Assembly (NCBI GenBank): GCA_948433435.1
Contig: CAOJDX010000007.1
Coordinates: 1-51,855, forward strand
Origin: an uncultured Clostridia bacterium
Lineage (GTDB): Bacteria; Bacillota_I; Bacilli_A; RF39; UBA660
Direction: 5' to 3'
Length of the DNA: 51,855 nucleotides
The notes beneath the pieces are model-generated. The model worked only from the letters and a program-made list of their open reading frames with translations. It had not been told where the DNA came from and did not search any database. Made by a program: the position numbers and the translations under genes. This document shows, piece by piece, positions 17,180 to 26,119 of the stretch (position 1 is the first letter of the stretch; each line of letters starts with the position of its first letter).

Positions 17180-17194
17180 CAAAAAGGAGGTTTT

Positions 17195-20100
17195 ATGAAA
17201 AAAATAGGAGATTTTGTATGTAACCATAAATGGATGATCATTATTATTACTTTACTTTTGTTACTTCCTTCATTTATTGGAATGCAAAAGACAAAGATTA
17301 ATTATGATATTCTAGTTTATTTGCCAGAAGATATAGAAACTTTAAAAGGAGAAAAAATTTTAACAGAAGATTTTAAGATGGGGGCTTTTTCTATTACTGT
17401 AGTAGAAAATATGGCCAGTAAAGATATTCTTCGTTTAGAAGAAAAAATCAGGGAAATAGAAGGAGTAGATAAAGTTGTTAGTATTCATGACATAACAGGA
17501 ACAACTATTCCAATAGAACTATTACCTAAAGATTTTAGTGAAAAAATAATCAAAAATGATTCTGAATTAATGCTAATTACATTTGAACAATCAACTAGTA
17601 ATGAGACTACTTTATCGGCTGTTCAAGAACTTCGGACTCTTACTAAAGATACTTGTAAAATAGGCGGAATGAGTTCTATGGTTTTAGATACCAAGGATTT
17701 ATTTAATAGCGAAATGACATTATATATTGTTATAGCGGTTATTTTATGTATTTTAGTATTATTATTTTCTCTAGATTCTTACTTAGTGCCATTTTTATTA
17801 ATTTTAAATATTGGAATTGCTATTTTATTTAACATGGGGACAAATATCTTTTTTGGAGAGATTTGTTATATTACAAAAGCAATTAGTTCTGTATTACAAT
17901 TAGGAGTAACTACTGATTTTTCTATTTTTCTATATCATAAATATGAAAAAGCTAAAAAGGAAAATGAAGATAGAAATAAAGCAATGAGTCAGGCAATTTA
18001 TGATACTTTAATTAGTGTTTTTGGAAGTTCTTTAACAACAATTGCGGGATTTCTTGCTTTATGTACAATGAATCTAACTTTAGGAAGAGATATTGGTATT
18101 GTTATGGCGAAGGGAGTTTTATTTGGACTTATTTGTGTTGTTACTCTGTTTCCTGCTTTACTTCTGGTTTTTGATAAGCAAATTGAGAGAACAACTCATA
18201 AAGAATGGTTGCCAAGTTTTTCTAGAGTAAAAGACTTTGTGATTAAAAATTATAAAGGGATATTTGTTTTATTTTTTATCTTATTGATTCCAGCTTATAT
18301 CTGTCAGAATAAAACGGAGGTTTATTACAATTTAGACAAGTCAATTCCAGATAGTTATGAATATACAAAAGCAACGAAAAAATTAAAAGAAGATTATGGA
18401 ATAGTTTCTCAGGAGATTTTATTAGTTAATCAAAATATGAAGGATTCTCTTATCAATCAAATGGTCGATGAAATAAAAATGGTTGATGGAATAGATATGG
18501 TTTTAAATCCTTCTATACTTGCAAAGTATGGAGTTAATAATAATCTGCTAAATGAAGATATTAAAAAGATTTATGAAACAGAGCAGTATAAAATGATTTT
18601 GGTAGGTTCTCAATATGAAATTGCAACTAGTCAATTAAATCAGCAGATAAAAGAGATTCAAAAAATTGTAGACAGATATGATTCTGATGCAATTATTGCT
18701 GGAGAAGGACCACTAATGAATGATTTAGTGGCTATTACAGATGAAGATTTCCATAATGTTAATTATACTTCTATTGTTATTATCTTTATTTTAATGATTA
18801 TTGTTTTAAAATCAATATCTCTACCAGTTATATTGGTCACAGTAATTGAATTTGCTATTTTTATTAATATGGGTGTTCCTTATCTTACAAATACAACTCT
18901 ACCATTTATAGCCTCTATTGTAATTGGTACAATTCAATTAGGAGCAACGATTGATTATGCGATTTTAATGACAACAAAATATTTAGAAGAAAGGAAAAAT
19001 GGAAAGAATAAATTTGAAGCTGCCCGCAGTAGTTTAGATCACTCTATTAGTTCGATTTTTGTTAGTGGAATGTGTTTTTTTGCCGCAACTATAGGTGTAG
19101 GTGTTGTTTCTAAAATAGATATGATTGCTTCTTTATGTACCTTAATATCTAGAGGAGCAATAATTAGTATGATTGTTGTTATTGCTGTAGTACCTGCATT
19201 TTTAATGGTTTTTGATTCGTTAATTTGCAAAACAACAAGAGGCTTAAAAGAAAGAAGAGGTAATATGAAGAAAAAAAGGAAAAAAATAGTTATAATTGCC
19301 ATGACAGTGGTGCTTGGCTTATCTTATCATAATGTAAGTGCTTTAACAAAAGATGAGACGGTTTTTGGAAAACTTGATTCAACTGGTGTTGTTAAAACTG
19401 TAACTGTAAATGAACATTTATCATGTATCGAAGAAGGGACTAAGACAATTGAGGATGTTACTAATCTTAAAAATATTTTGAATATAAACGGTGATGAAAA
19501 GTATCAGTTAGAAAGTAATCAGTTGACTTTTCAAAATGAAGGTAATGAAATATATTATCGTGGTAGTACAGATTTGGAATTACCAATTAAAATGGATATT
19601 ACTTATCAACTTAATGGTAAACAAATGTCATTAAAAAAGATTTTGGGGCAGAAGGGAAAAATTCAAATTAATATTCATTATACGAATACATCTAGTAAAA
19701 AAGTGGCAGTAAATGGTAAAAATAAAACTCTCTATACACCATTTGTTGTAACACTAGGAACAATCATTCCTACAGAAGGAGTATCTAATGTTGAAGTAAA
19801 TCATGGAAAGGTAATATCTAATGGCAATCATTATATAGTAGTAGCTTTAGCAACCCCAGGTTTAAGTGGTAGTCTAGGTTTATCTGATCTTGAAGAATTA
19901 AATGATATTACTATTACTTATGAGACTAATGATTTTAGTTTGAATAGTCTTTATTCAGTAGTTAATCCAAAATTAATTGATCAAGATGATCTTGCTATCT
20001 TTGATAAGTTAGACACTGTATATAGTAGTGTGGATGCTTTATCAAACTCAACAAATCAATTAATTGATGGAAGTAATACTTTGATGAATGGACTTGTAGA

Positions 20101-21055
20101 ATATAATACCAAATATAAAGAATATAATAATGGAGTAGAAAAATTATTAGTGGGAACAAATACATTAGCAGCAGGTTATCAAAAATTAGATGAGGGTATT
20201 CAAATACTAAGTAGTAATATTTCAAAAATAGAAAGCTTGGTTATGGGGTTTCAACAGCTTTCTAATGGGTTATATACTTTAAATGAAAAGTCTACTCAAT
20301 TAGATCAGTTAGCTTCAAATATTATTCCAGTAGTAGTACAGATTCTTGATAGTAATGAGGGGAAAATGCTTGTAACCACAAAAATTAATCAGATAGATAG
20401 TGTGATTAATCAAGTTAATATTGCTTTAGGTCAGGCTAGTACTGATGAAGAAAGAGGTGAACTTACCAAACAATTAGAAAGTCTTAATATGCAAAAACAA
20501 GCAATTAGTAATCTAACAATATATCTAAATACAATTAAAGATGGAATTAACGGTATTCGAACAGGAATTAATCAAAGTTATGCTGGAGTTTCAGCTATTA
20601 CTGCAAATCAAAGTAATATTCAAGAATTAATTAATGGTTTAAATGCCTTAAGTATAGGAAGTAAAGAATTTCACAATGGTTTCGATGCATTAAATCATTC
20701 TATCTCTACTATAGGAATTTATACAGAGCAGTTAATGGATGCTAATGAAGTCATAGTCGAAGGAAGTAGAAATTTAACCAATGGTTTAATTAAGTATAAT
20801 GAAGAAGGAATTAGTAAAGTTACCAATTATATTAATAAAGACTTAAGAGAAATTTCTTCAACGATGCAAGAATTGCTACAAATGGGAGAAGAATATTCCA
20901 CTTATACGATGAAAAAGGAAAGTGACGAGGGTAGTACTAAATTTATTTTGGTGGTAGATGGTGAGAAGAAAGCAGAAAAAAATGTTTTTAAGAAGAAAAG
21001 GGAAATTCCTAAAAAGAGTAGATGGAGTAAGATTGCTAACTTTTTCAAAAAGTAG
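17195..21055 (+). CDS. MMPL/RND-type transporter fused to an exported Pip/YhgE-like module
   Basis: A 1286-residue protein. Residues 1 to about 688 form a complete MMPL transporter: two repeats of a membrane helix, an external loop and about five helices (GVTTDFSIFLYHKYEKA and GATIDYAILMTTKYLEE in the matching positions). At residue 690 a new Met begins a signal-peptide-like segment (KKKRKKIVIIAMTVVLGLS). An external domain with coiled-coil and LSNGLYTL, LLVGTNTLAAGY, LNALSIGS repeats follows, as in YhgE/Pip proteins, with a basic C-terminus. AAGAAGAGGT precedes that internal ATG (19264), so the second part may also be made on its own. ATG 17195 follows AAGGAGG. A TetR-controlled exporter of lipids or drugs is likely. 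Confidence 0.85.
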   Translation: MKKIGDFVCNHKWMIIIITLLLLLPSFIGMQKTKINYDILVYLPEDIETLKGEKILTEDFKMGAFSITVVENMASKDILRLEEKIREIEGVDKVVSIHDITGTTIPIELLPKDFSEKIIKNDSELMLITFEQSTSNETTLSAVQELRTLTKDTCKIGGMSSMVLDTKDLFNSEMTLYIVIAVILCILVLLFSLDSYLVPFLLILNIGIAILFNMGTNIFFGEICYITKAISSVLQLGVTTDFSIFLYHKYEKAKKENEDRNKAMSQAIYDTLISVFGSSLTTIAGFLALCTMNLTLGRDIGIVMAKGVLFGLICVVTLFPALLLVFDKQIERTTHKEWLPSFSRVKDFVIKNYKGIFVLFFILLIPAYICQNKTEVYYNLDKSIPDSYEYTKATKKLKEDYGIVSQEILLVNQNMKDSLINQMVDEIKMVDGIDMVLNPSILAKYGVNNNLLNEDIKKIYETEQYKMILVGSQYEIATSQLNQQIKEIQKIVDRYDSDAIIAGEGPLMNDLVAITDEDFHNVNYTSIVIIFILMIIVLKSISLPVILVTVIEFAIFINMGVPYLTNTTLPFIASIVIGTIQLGATIDYAILMTTKYLEERKNGKNKFEAARSSLDHSISSIFVSGMCFFAATIGVGVVSKIDMIASLCTLISRGAIISMIVVIAVVPAFLMVFDSLICKTTRGLKERRGNMKKKRKKIVIIAMTVVLGLSYHNVSALTKDETVFGKLDSTGVVKTVTVNEHLSCIEEGTKTIEDVTNLKNILNINGDEKYQLESNQLTFQNEGNEIYYRGSTDLELPIKMDITYQLNGKQMSLKKILGQKGKIQINIHYTNTSSKKVAVNGKNKTLYTPFVVTLGTIIPTEGVSNVEVNHGKVISNGNHYIVVALATPGLSGSLGLSDLEELNDITITYETNDFSLNSLYSVVNPKLIDQDDLAIFDKLDTVYSSVDALSNSTNQLIDGSNTLMNGLVEYNTKYKEYNNGVEKLLVGTNTLAAGYQKLDEGIQILSSNISKIESLVMGFQQLSNGLYTLNEKSTQLDQLASNIIPVVVQILDSNEGKMLVTTKINQIDSVINQVNIALGQASTDEERGELTKQLESLNMQKQAISNLTIYLNTIKDGINGIRTGINQSYAGVSAITANQSNIQELINGLNALSIGSKEFHNGFDALNHSISTIGIYTEQLMDANEVIVEGSRNLTNGLIKYNEEGISKVTNYINKDLREISSTMQELLQMGEEYSTYTMKKESDEGSTKFILVVDGEKKAEKNVFKKKREIPKKSRWSKIANFFKK

Positions 21056-21064
21056 TTATTATAA

Positions 21065-21098
21065 GTTAATACAATTTTAAAATGTATTAGCTTTTTTT
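21065..21098 (+). terminator. Terminator after the MMPL gene
   Basis: TAATACA (21067-21073) pairs with TGTATTA (21083-21089), followed by GCTTTTTTT. Confidence 0.6.
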
Positions 21099-21119
21099 GT
21101 ATGTTTTCTTTATGTTATT

Positions 21120-21127
21120 CATAAACT
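21120..21127 (+). promoter_or_regulatory. CATAAACT -10 element of tspO
   Basis: It is the same octamer as before spoIVFA and yqfC, followed five bases later by GTGGTGAT. GTATGTT at 21099-21105 (14-base spacer) is a possible SigE -35. Confidence 0.4.
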
Positions 21128-21143
21128 AATAGTGGTGATTAAA

Positions 21144-21599
21144 GTGAAAATAGATTTTAAAAAATTAGTGTTTTCTATTGGAATAACTTTTTTAATTGGA
21201 GGTTTTTTTTCTATATTTACTAATATGGATTTTTATCAAAACTTAAATAAACCTTTTCAATTGCCAGCGATTGTTTTTCCTATTGTATGGAGTATTTTAT
21301 ATTTTTTAATGGGAATTTCTCTTTATTTAGTTAGTAGTAGTAATCATTCAGATAAAAATCGAGCTATTGCTATTTATTATGTACAATTAATTGTTAATTC
21401 ATTATGGACATTATTTTTCTTTGGGTTTAAATGGTTTTTATTTAGTTTTCTCTGGATACTTTTATTAATATTTTTAGTATTTTTGATGATTTATCAATTT
21501 TATCGAATCAATAAGATGGCAGCTTATCTTAATATTCCTTATTTATTATGGCTTTTATTTGCAGGATATTTAAATTTTTCTATTTATTATTTGAATTAA
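21144..21599 (+). CDS. tspO: TspO/MBR family membrane protein
   Basis: A 151-residue, five-helix membrane protein of the TspO (translocator/benzodiazepine receptor) family, which binds porphyrins. It shows the family pattern: FYQNLNKPFQLPA, FPIVWSILYFLMGISLYLV, QLIVNSLWTLFFFGFKW and the last helix PYLLWLLFAGYLNFSIYYLN. The start is GTG 21144 with GGTGATT upstream; the GTG at 21132 lies in that site. Control from a mother-cell-type promoter is possible. Its role in this organism is unknown. Confidence 0.88.
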   Translation: MKIDFKKLVFSIGITFLIGGFFSIFTNMDFYQNLNKPFQLPAIVFPIVWSILYFLMGISLYLVSSSNHSDKNRAIAIYYVQLIVNSLWTLFFFGFKWFLFSFLWILLLIFLVFLMIYQFYRINKMAAYLNIPYLLWLLFAGYLNFSIYYLN

Positions 21600-21630
21600 A
21601 TATAAATTTTATTTTTATGGTTCAATGATA

Positions 21631-21670
21631 AAACCTCAATTCTTTTGTTTAAGAAATGAGGTTTGTTTTA
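21631..21670 (+). terminator. tspO terminator
   Basis: AAACCTCA (21631-21638) pairs with TGAGGTTT (21657-21664); an inner TTCTT/AAGAA extends the stem, and GTTTTA follows. Confidence 0.7.
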
Positions 21671-21696
21671 ACGTATTTAAATAAGTAGAATAAATT

Positions 21697-22207
21697 TTAA
21701 AGAGATGGTATTGGTATCCCTAGTTCCTTTGCTAATTGTTTTATCTTTTGTTTTTCTTTTTCAGTTTCTTTTGTAACTTGTTCTATCTGTTTTTCAAGAA
21801 TGAGTTCATCTTCTAATAATTTTATTTTCTTTTTTTTGAAGTCTGTAAATGTTTGAATGATTCCTTCCTCTAATGCAAATTCAATAATTTTTTCTATTTC
21901 ATCATTATCAATATACGGAGATTCTTTAATGATAGCTGGTTTATTCTTTAGATTGATGGCTTCGGGTTGTACTATTTCTTTTGGCAGTTCTTCTTTTGTA
22001 AATGAACTAAAGCCTGCAAATTTGAAAAATAATTCTAACTCATCTAGATTACCATTAGTAATATATTTGAAGATTAAATGTGGTAAAGTATTATATATTT
22101 ATTGTAATATGATCATTGGGACGATTTTGGAAAATGTATTTTCCTTCTTTTTCTAATTTTTCACCAGTTGAATTATATCAATTGAAAGTAAAATAGGTTT
22201 GTTGCAT
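21697..22207 (-). pseudogene. Decayed gene of unknown function
   Basis: A once-functional reverse-strand gene of about 170 codons. It keeps a good start (AAAGGAG before ATG 22207, MQQTYFTFN). It has an in-frame TGA at codon 10, continues in frame (STGEKLEKEGKYIFQNRPND), then needs a one-base shift near 22095 to enter the long open part (LPHLIFKYITNGNLDELELF, later a Lys/Glu-rich coiled coil ending LAKELGIPIPSL). I do not recognise the family. It explains most of the gap between tspO and rplU. The forward ORF at 21857-22156 is its antisense shadow. Confidence 0.7.
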
Positions 22208-22278
22208 TTTTAAAATCTCCTTTCGGTTGTTTTTTGGTATATAATATTATAAAATGGAATGCAAGTTTTATTAATTAT

Positions 22279-22308
22279 TTGACAGTATATAGATAAATGT
22301 GGTAGAAT
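22279..22308 (+). promoter_or_regulatory. rplU operon promoter
   Basis: TTGACA (22279-22284) and TAGAAT (22303-22308) are 18 bases apart. Confidence 0.7.
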
Positions 22309-22314
22309 CTAGTT

Positions 22315-22400
22315 GTTTGAAGCCTCATCTTCAAACCGCATTGAAAAGGTTTAAAACTTTTTAGTACCTTAAAAGCGAGTCTTAAGATTGATAAAGGAGG
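22315..22400 (+). ncRNA. L21 leader RNA
   Basis: The leader of rplU starts with hairpin GTTTGAAG/CTTCAAAC (22315-22322 with 22329-22336) around the loop CCTCAT. It continues with CCGCATTGAAAAGG and an AAGGT/ACCTT stem. This order (hairpin with CCTCAT, then CCGCATTGAAAAGGT) is what I know from the L21 leader family upstream of rplU in Firmicutes, thought to sense an r-protein of the operon. Confidence 0.7.
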
Positions 22401-22406
22401 TAAGTT

Positions 22407-22709
22407 ATGAACGCTGTTATTAAAGTTGGTGGTAAACAATACTATGTTACTGAAGGTAGTGAAATTTTTGTAGAAAAATTAAATGCTACTGAAGGAGATC
22501 AAGTAGAGTTTAACCAGGTATTAATGCTTGATAGTAAAGTTGGAAGTCCTTATCTTACAGGAGCTACTGTTAGTGGTGAAGTTGTAAAAAATGGTAAGCA
22601 AAGAAAGATTAGAATCTTTAAGTATAAAAGTAAATCAAGAGCTAATCGTAGAACTCAAGGACATAGACAACCATATACTAAAATTAGAATTACAAAAATA
22701 AGTGCTTAA
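22407..22709 (+). CDS. rplU: 50S ribosomal protein L21
   Basis: A 100-residue large-subunit protein that binds 23S rRNA. It has the typical opening AVIKVGGKQYYVTEGSEIFVEKL and the basic C-terminal KYKSKSRANRRTQGHRQPYT. It is first gene of the rplU-prp-rpmA operon, behind the L21 leader. AAGGAGGTAAG precedes the ATG. Confidence 0.97.
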   Translation: MNAVIKVGGKQYYVTEGSEIFVEKLNATEGDQVEFNQVLMLDSKVGSPYLTGATVSGEVVKNGKQRKIRIFKYKSKSRANRRTQGHRQPYTKIRITKISA

Positions 22710-22710
22710 T

Positions 22711-23013
22711 ATGATTCAAGTAAAAGTAAAAAAAGAAAAAGCAAAATATCAAGAAATTATTATTCAAGGTCATGCAATGTATGATGATTATGGTAAAGAT
22801 ATTGTTTGTAGTGCAGTGAGTAGTATTGTTGTGACTACAATTAATGGTATCTTATCATTAACTAATGACCATATAAAATATAAGGAAGAAAGTGGTAAAG
22901 TACTTATTTATGATATATATCATGATAATATTACTACTACATTGCTTCAAAATATGCTTAATCTTTTATCTGAATTAGAAAAAAGCTATCCCAATAATAT
23001 ACAAGTAAAGTAA
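22711..23013 (+). CDS. prp: Ribosomal-processing cysteine protease Prp
   Basis: A 100-residue cysteine protease that removes the N-terminal extension of ribosomal protein L27 in Firmicutes. The catalytic His is in [12 protein letters not shown] and the catalytic Cys in IVCSAVSSI. It lies between rplU and rpmA as usual. ATG 22711 directly follows the rplU stop (one base gap) and has no ribosome binding site of its own, so translation is probably coupled. Its substrate is encoded 13 bases downstream. Confidence 0.93.
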   Translation: MIQVKVKKEKAKYQEIIIQGHAMYDDYGKDIVCSAVSSIVVTTINGILSLTNDHIKYKEESGKVLIYDIYHDNITTTLLQNMLNLLSELEKSYPNNIQVK

Positions 23014-23026
23014 GGAGGACGAAACT

Positions 23027-23317
23027 ATGAAGTTTATGTTGTTAGATATTCAATTTTTTGCTCATCATAAAGGACAAGGATCTACTTCTAATGGACGTGA
23101 TTCAGCTGGACGTAGATTAGGAGCAAAGGTTGGAGATGGGCAATTTATTAGTGCAGGTTCAATTATATATCGTCAAAGAGGAACGAAAATATTCCCAGGT
23201 ATGAATGTAAGACGTGGAAATGATGATACTTTATATGCAACAATTGATGGTATTGTAAAATTTGAACGTTTAGGAAGAGACAAGAAGCAAGTATCTGTTT
23301 ATGCAGTTGAAGAATAG
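23027..23317 (+). CDS. rpmA: 50S ribosomal protein L27 with Prp-cleaved N-terminal extension
   Basis: A 96-residue large-subunit protein near the peptidyl-transferase centre. The leader [18 protein letters not shown] carries the IQFFA cleavage motif recognised by Prp, so the mature protein should start at AHHKG. Then comes the conserved [16 protein letters not shown] and [18 protein letters not shown] precedes the ATG. Confidence 0.97.
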   Translation: MKFMLLDIQFFAHHKGQGSTSNGRDSAGRRLGAKVGDGQFISAGSIIYRQRGTKIFPGMNVRRGNDDTLYATIDGIVKFERLGRDKKQVSVYAVEE

Positions 23318-23341
23318 GGTAATGAATGATTACCTTTTTTC
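23318..23341 (+). terminator. rpmA terminator
   Basis: GGTAAT (23318-23323) pairs with ATTACC (23329-23334), followed by TTTTTT. The gap from here to obgE at 23710 holds no ORF I believe in; only the promoter at 23585-23613 stands out. Confidence 0.7.
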
Positions 23342-23584
23342 TTTGATAAAATTTTATCATCATCTAAATGAGTTGTTTTCGTAAAAGAAATATATGAATT
23401 TAAAATATTAGAAAATAATTTTTATTTGTATTTTTATAATTGAATAAAAATAAAAGTTTTTTTGTTTAAATAAGTTTATCACAAGAATAGGGATGTTATA
23501 GAAAAGTTGCATAGTGAAAAGATAGTTTTTTTAATTTAAGTTATTGCTGGTAATAATTAACTTGTGTTGAAATTCATTATCATC

Positions 23585-23613
23585 TTTACAGTTTGAAAGA
23601 AGTATATTATAAT
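23585..23613 (+). promoter_or_regulatory. obgE promoter
   Basis: TTTACA (23585-23590) and TATAAT (23608-23613) are 17 bases apart, giving a leader of about 90 bases before obgE. No clear leader fold was found. Confidence 0.7.
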
Positions 23614-23709
23614 AACTATTAAATTAAGAAGCTCGGAAGTATCAAATTTAGGAAATTTTTATCGAATTAAGTTAATTTGGTTGTTAAAGATTGAAATGGA
23701 GTTGAGAAA

Positions 23710-24984
23710 ATGTTTGTAGATGAGGTTACAATTAGGGTAATAGCAGGTAATGGTGGGGATGGTTGTTGTGCTTTTCGCCGTGAAAAATATGTTGAAATGG
23801 GTGGGCCATTTGGAGGAAATGGAGGACATGGTTCAGATATTATTTTTCAGGTAGATGAAGGATTACATACCCTTCTTGATTTACGATATCAGAAAATGAT
23901 TAAAGGCAAAAAGGGTGAAAATGGAAAGGGTAAAAATCAACATGGTAGAAGTGCTGAGGATGTTATTGTAAAGGTACCACAAGGAACAGTAGTAACTGAT
24001 TTGGATACAGGACTTATTATTTGTGATTTGAAACAAAAAAATGACCGTTTCGTGGTATGTAAAGGTGGCCGAGGAGGACGGGGAAATACAGCATTTAAAA
24101 CGCAAAGAAATACGGCTCCTGATTTTTGTGAAAATGGAGAGCCTGGCGAAGAAAAAGAATTAAAGATAGAAGTTAAAATGATTGCTGATGTTGGACTGGT
24201 GGGCTTACCAAGTGTTGGAAAGAGTACTTTTATTTCAGCTGTTAGTAGAGCTAAACCTAAAATAGCGGCTTATCATTTTACTACTCTAGTACCTAATTTA
24301 GGAGTTACTAAAAGTCGAGATGGTTATAGTTTTGTTTTGGCTGATTTGCCAGGATTAATTGAAAATGCATCTCTTGGTGAAGGATTAGGAGATAAATTTT
24401 TAAGACATATTGAACGAACTAAGGTTATTGCTCATGTGATCGATATGGGTAGTACAGAGGGAAGAGATCCTTATGAAGATTTTCTTCTGATCAATAAAGA
24501 GTTAGAGAATTTTAATTCTAAGTTAATGAAAAAACCAATGATTGTTATTGCGAATAAAATGGATGTTGTGGGAGCGGAAGAAAATTTAATTCAATTTTCT
24601 AAAAAAGTTCAAGATATAGAAATCTTTCCAGTAAGTGCAGCTAGTAGTCAGGGGCTTTTAGAAGTAATTGATGCTTTAGCAACTATTTTAAAAGATAGAC
24701 CTGAAGAGGAATTGTTTACTGATGATGAGATAGAAAGTCATGTATTATATCAATTTCAGAGGGAAGAACCTTATACTATTCATTTTGAAGATGGGGTCTT
24801 TGTAATAAGGGGAGAAAAAATAGAAAAATTGTTTAAAATGACTAAATTTTCAAGTGAAGAAGGGGCTAAAAGATTTGCTCGTAAATTAACTAAAATGGGT
24901 ATTGATGATAAATTAGAAGAAATGGGAGCAAAAGAAGGAGATCAGGTACGAATATTAGATTTCTATTTTGACTATAGACAATAA
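23710..24984 (+). CDS. obgE: GTPase Obg (CgtA)
   Basis: A 424-residue essential GTPase for 50S assembly and stress or sporulation signalling. The glycine-rich Obg domain comes first (GNGGDGCCAFRREK, GGPFGGNGGHG). The G domain has GLPSVGKST, DLPGLIE and ANKMD. The C-terminal OCT domain is present (HFEDGVFVIRGEKIEKLFK), as in Bacillus-type Obg. It is full length. In Bacillus the gene follows spo0B; here it stands alone downstream of rpmA. Confidence 0.97.
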   Translation: MFVDEVTIRVIAGNGGDGCCAFRREKYVEMGGPFGGNGGHGSDIIFQVDEGLHTLLDLRYQKMIKGKKGENGKGKNQHGRSAEDVIVKVPQGTVVTDLDTGLIICDLKQKNDRFVVCKGGRGGRGNTAFKTQRNTAPDFCENGEPGEEKELKIEVKMIADVGLVGLPSVGKSTFISAVSRAKPKIAAYHFTTLVPNLGVTKSRDGYSFVLADLPGLIENASLGEGLGDKFLRHIERTKVIAHVIDMGSTEGRDPYEDFLLINKELENFNSKLMKKPMIVIANKMDVVGAEENLIQFSKKVQDIEIFPVSAASSQGLLEVIDALATILKDRPEEELFTDDEIESHVLYQFQREEPYTIHFEDGVFVIRGEKIEKLFKMTKFSSEEGAKRFARKLTKMGIDDKLEEMGAKEGDQVRILDFYFDYRQ

Positions 24985-25004
24985 AATAATAAGGGAGGAA
25001 AATA

Positions 25005-25394
25005 ATGAGGACAATTGATATTCAAGAAAAAACAAAAGAAGAAGTAATTGAAAAAATAGGGGGTGGGATCACTGATTTGAATCAAAATAATGATTCGAAG
25101 TTTATTTGTATAACAGTTTTAGATCAAAATGAAAATCAAGGAGATATTCTTTTCAGATTAGAAAAAAATAGTTCTCTTGATGAAGCTGTTACGATCATTA
25201 GTGATATTTCTTACTATATTCAAATGGGTGAGGATATTGATTTTAGAATTTTCTTGTTTGGTAAAAAATATAGAGGAAGAATTTTTGAAGGAGAAGATTT
25301 AAAAGAAATAGCTAGAAATGATCAGTTTGGTTTATTGGGATATGATGATGCATATGAAATGATAAAACCTAAGGAAAAAAGAAAAGTAAAATAA
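25005..25394 (+). CDS. Unknown 129-residue protein
   Basis: No family recognised. A small acidic soluble protein with mixed alpha/beta propensity and a conserved-looking stretch LFGKKYRGRIFEGEDLKEIA. It lies 20 bases after obgE, with AGGGAGG before the ATG, so it is probably co-transcribed with obgE. A terminator follows. Confidence 0.7.
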   Translation: MRTIDIQEKTKEEVIEKIGGGITDLNQNNDSKFICITVLDQNENQGDILFRLEKNSSLDEAVTIISDISYYIQMGEDIDFRIFLFGKKYRGRIFEGEDLKEIARNDQFGLLGYDDAYEMIKPKEKRKVK

Positions 25395-25395
25395 T

Positions 25396-25425
25396 AAAGA
25401 GCTAGTTTTGTTCAGCTCTTTTATT
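25396..25425. terminator. Terminator between convergent genes
   Basis: AAAGAGCT (25396-25403) pairs with AGCTCTTT (25414-25421), with T-rich sequence following. It lies between two convergent genes. Confidence 0.75.
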
Positions 25426-26119
25426 TTTGAATATATTCCATAACATTTTTATAATTTTTTAATTTTTTTTGAAGTGTACTAGCTATATTATCATATTGAT
25501 CCCCTGATTCGAAAAGAGACGAAATTTTTGTTTTGTATTTCCAAGAATAACTCTTACTTTCCAAAAATAGACTAATCAAATAGCTATAAAGAATTTTTTG
25601 ATTATAGGCTACCAGATCAGTATATGACTGTTTAGAAAGTTTTAAAGAATCTAGGTCAATTAAAATGATCTTATCTTCGTGAAAAATAGTATTTTCACGT
25701 TTTAAGTCTCGTATTTTTATTTTTAGTTCGGTAAGAATATAACAGAGTTTTTCTAATTCTGTTATATTATATAGAATATATTCTGTAGGTGCTTGAAGAA
25801 TATCTATGTTTTCTTCTTTTAAAAATATATATAAATAGCCAGCCACTTTTTTAGGTAAAGGTTTATTGAAGGTATTTAAGTTTGTTGTTTCATCAAAATC
25901 ATAGAGTAGATCAATAATTTCATTTGTATGGGGATGATTAAGTTTTTTTAAAATTTGAAATATTTCTAAATTTATTCGAGCTGATTCTTGGGTATATTCA
26001 AAATATTTTTTAAAATAAATATCTTGTGTTATTTGGTAAATGTTGGAACATCCTCCATGAAATTTTGCCAATTCTAAATTTAACTCAATTAGCTCATTAT
26101 TTTTATTGTAATATTTCAT
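25421..26119 (-). CDS. Protein-kinase-like fold protein
   Basis: A 232-residue soluble protein. The segment KIRDLKRENTIFHEDKIILIDLDSL resembles the catalytic loop and metal-binding motif of small kinase-like proteins (D-x4-N, then DLD in place of DFG). The N-terminal part has FHGGCSNIYQI, like a glycine-rich loop, and an FKKYF stretch with a candidate Lys. Substrate unknown; activity is not assured. Its start overlaps the end of the upstream DUF192-like gene by four bases, so the two form an operon. Confidence 0.55.
   Translation of the reverse strand: MKYYNKNNELIELNLELAKFHGGCSNIYQITQDIYFKKYFEYTQESARINLEIFQILKKLNHPHTNEIIDLLYDFDETTNLNTFNKPLPKKVAGYLYIFLKEENIDILQAPTEYILYNITELEKLCYILTELKIKIRDLKRENTIFHEDKIILIDLDSLKLSKQSYTDLVAYNQKILYSYLISLFLESKSYSWKYKTKISSLFESGDQYDNIASTLQKKLKNYKNVMEYIQK

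Noticed and set aside
16994..17194. N-terminal extension of the MMPL gene upstream of 17195
   Set aside because: It would place the TetR operators and promoter inside the coding region; AAGGAGG before ATG 17195 marks the true start.
21857..22156. A 99-codon forward ORF
   Set aside because: It is antisense to the decayed reverse-strand gene, whose protein-like sequence and RBS are convincing; the forward ORF has neither.
22178..22180. TGA at codon 10 of the reverse-strand remnant read as Trp (Mycoplasma code)
   Set aside because: ruvB and yqzL end in TGA, and intact genes encode Trp with TGG, so TGA is a stop here.
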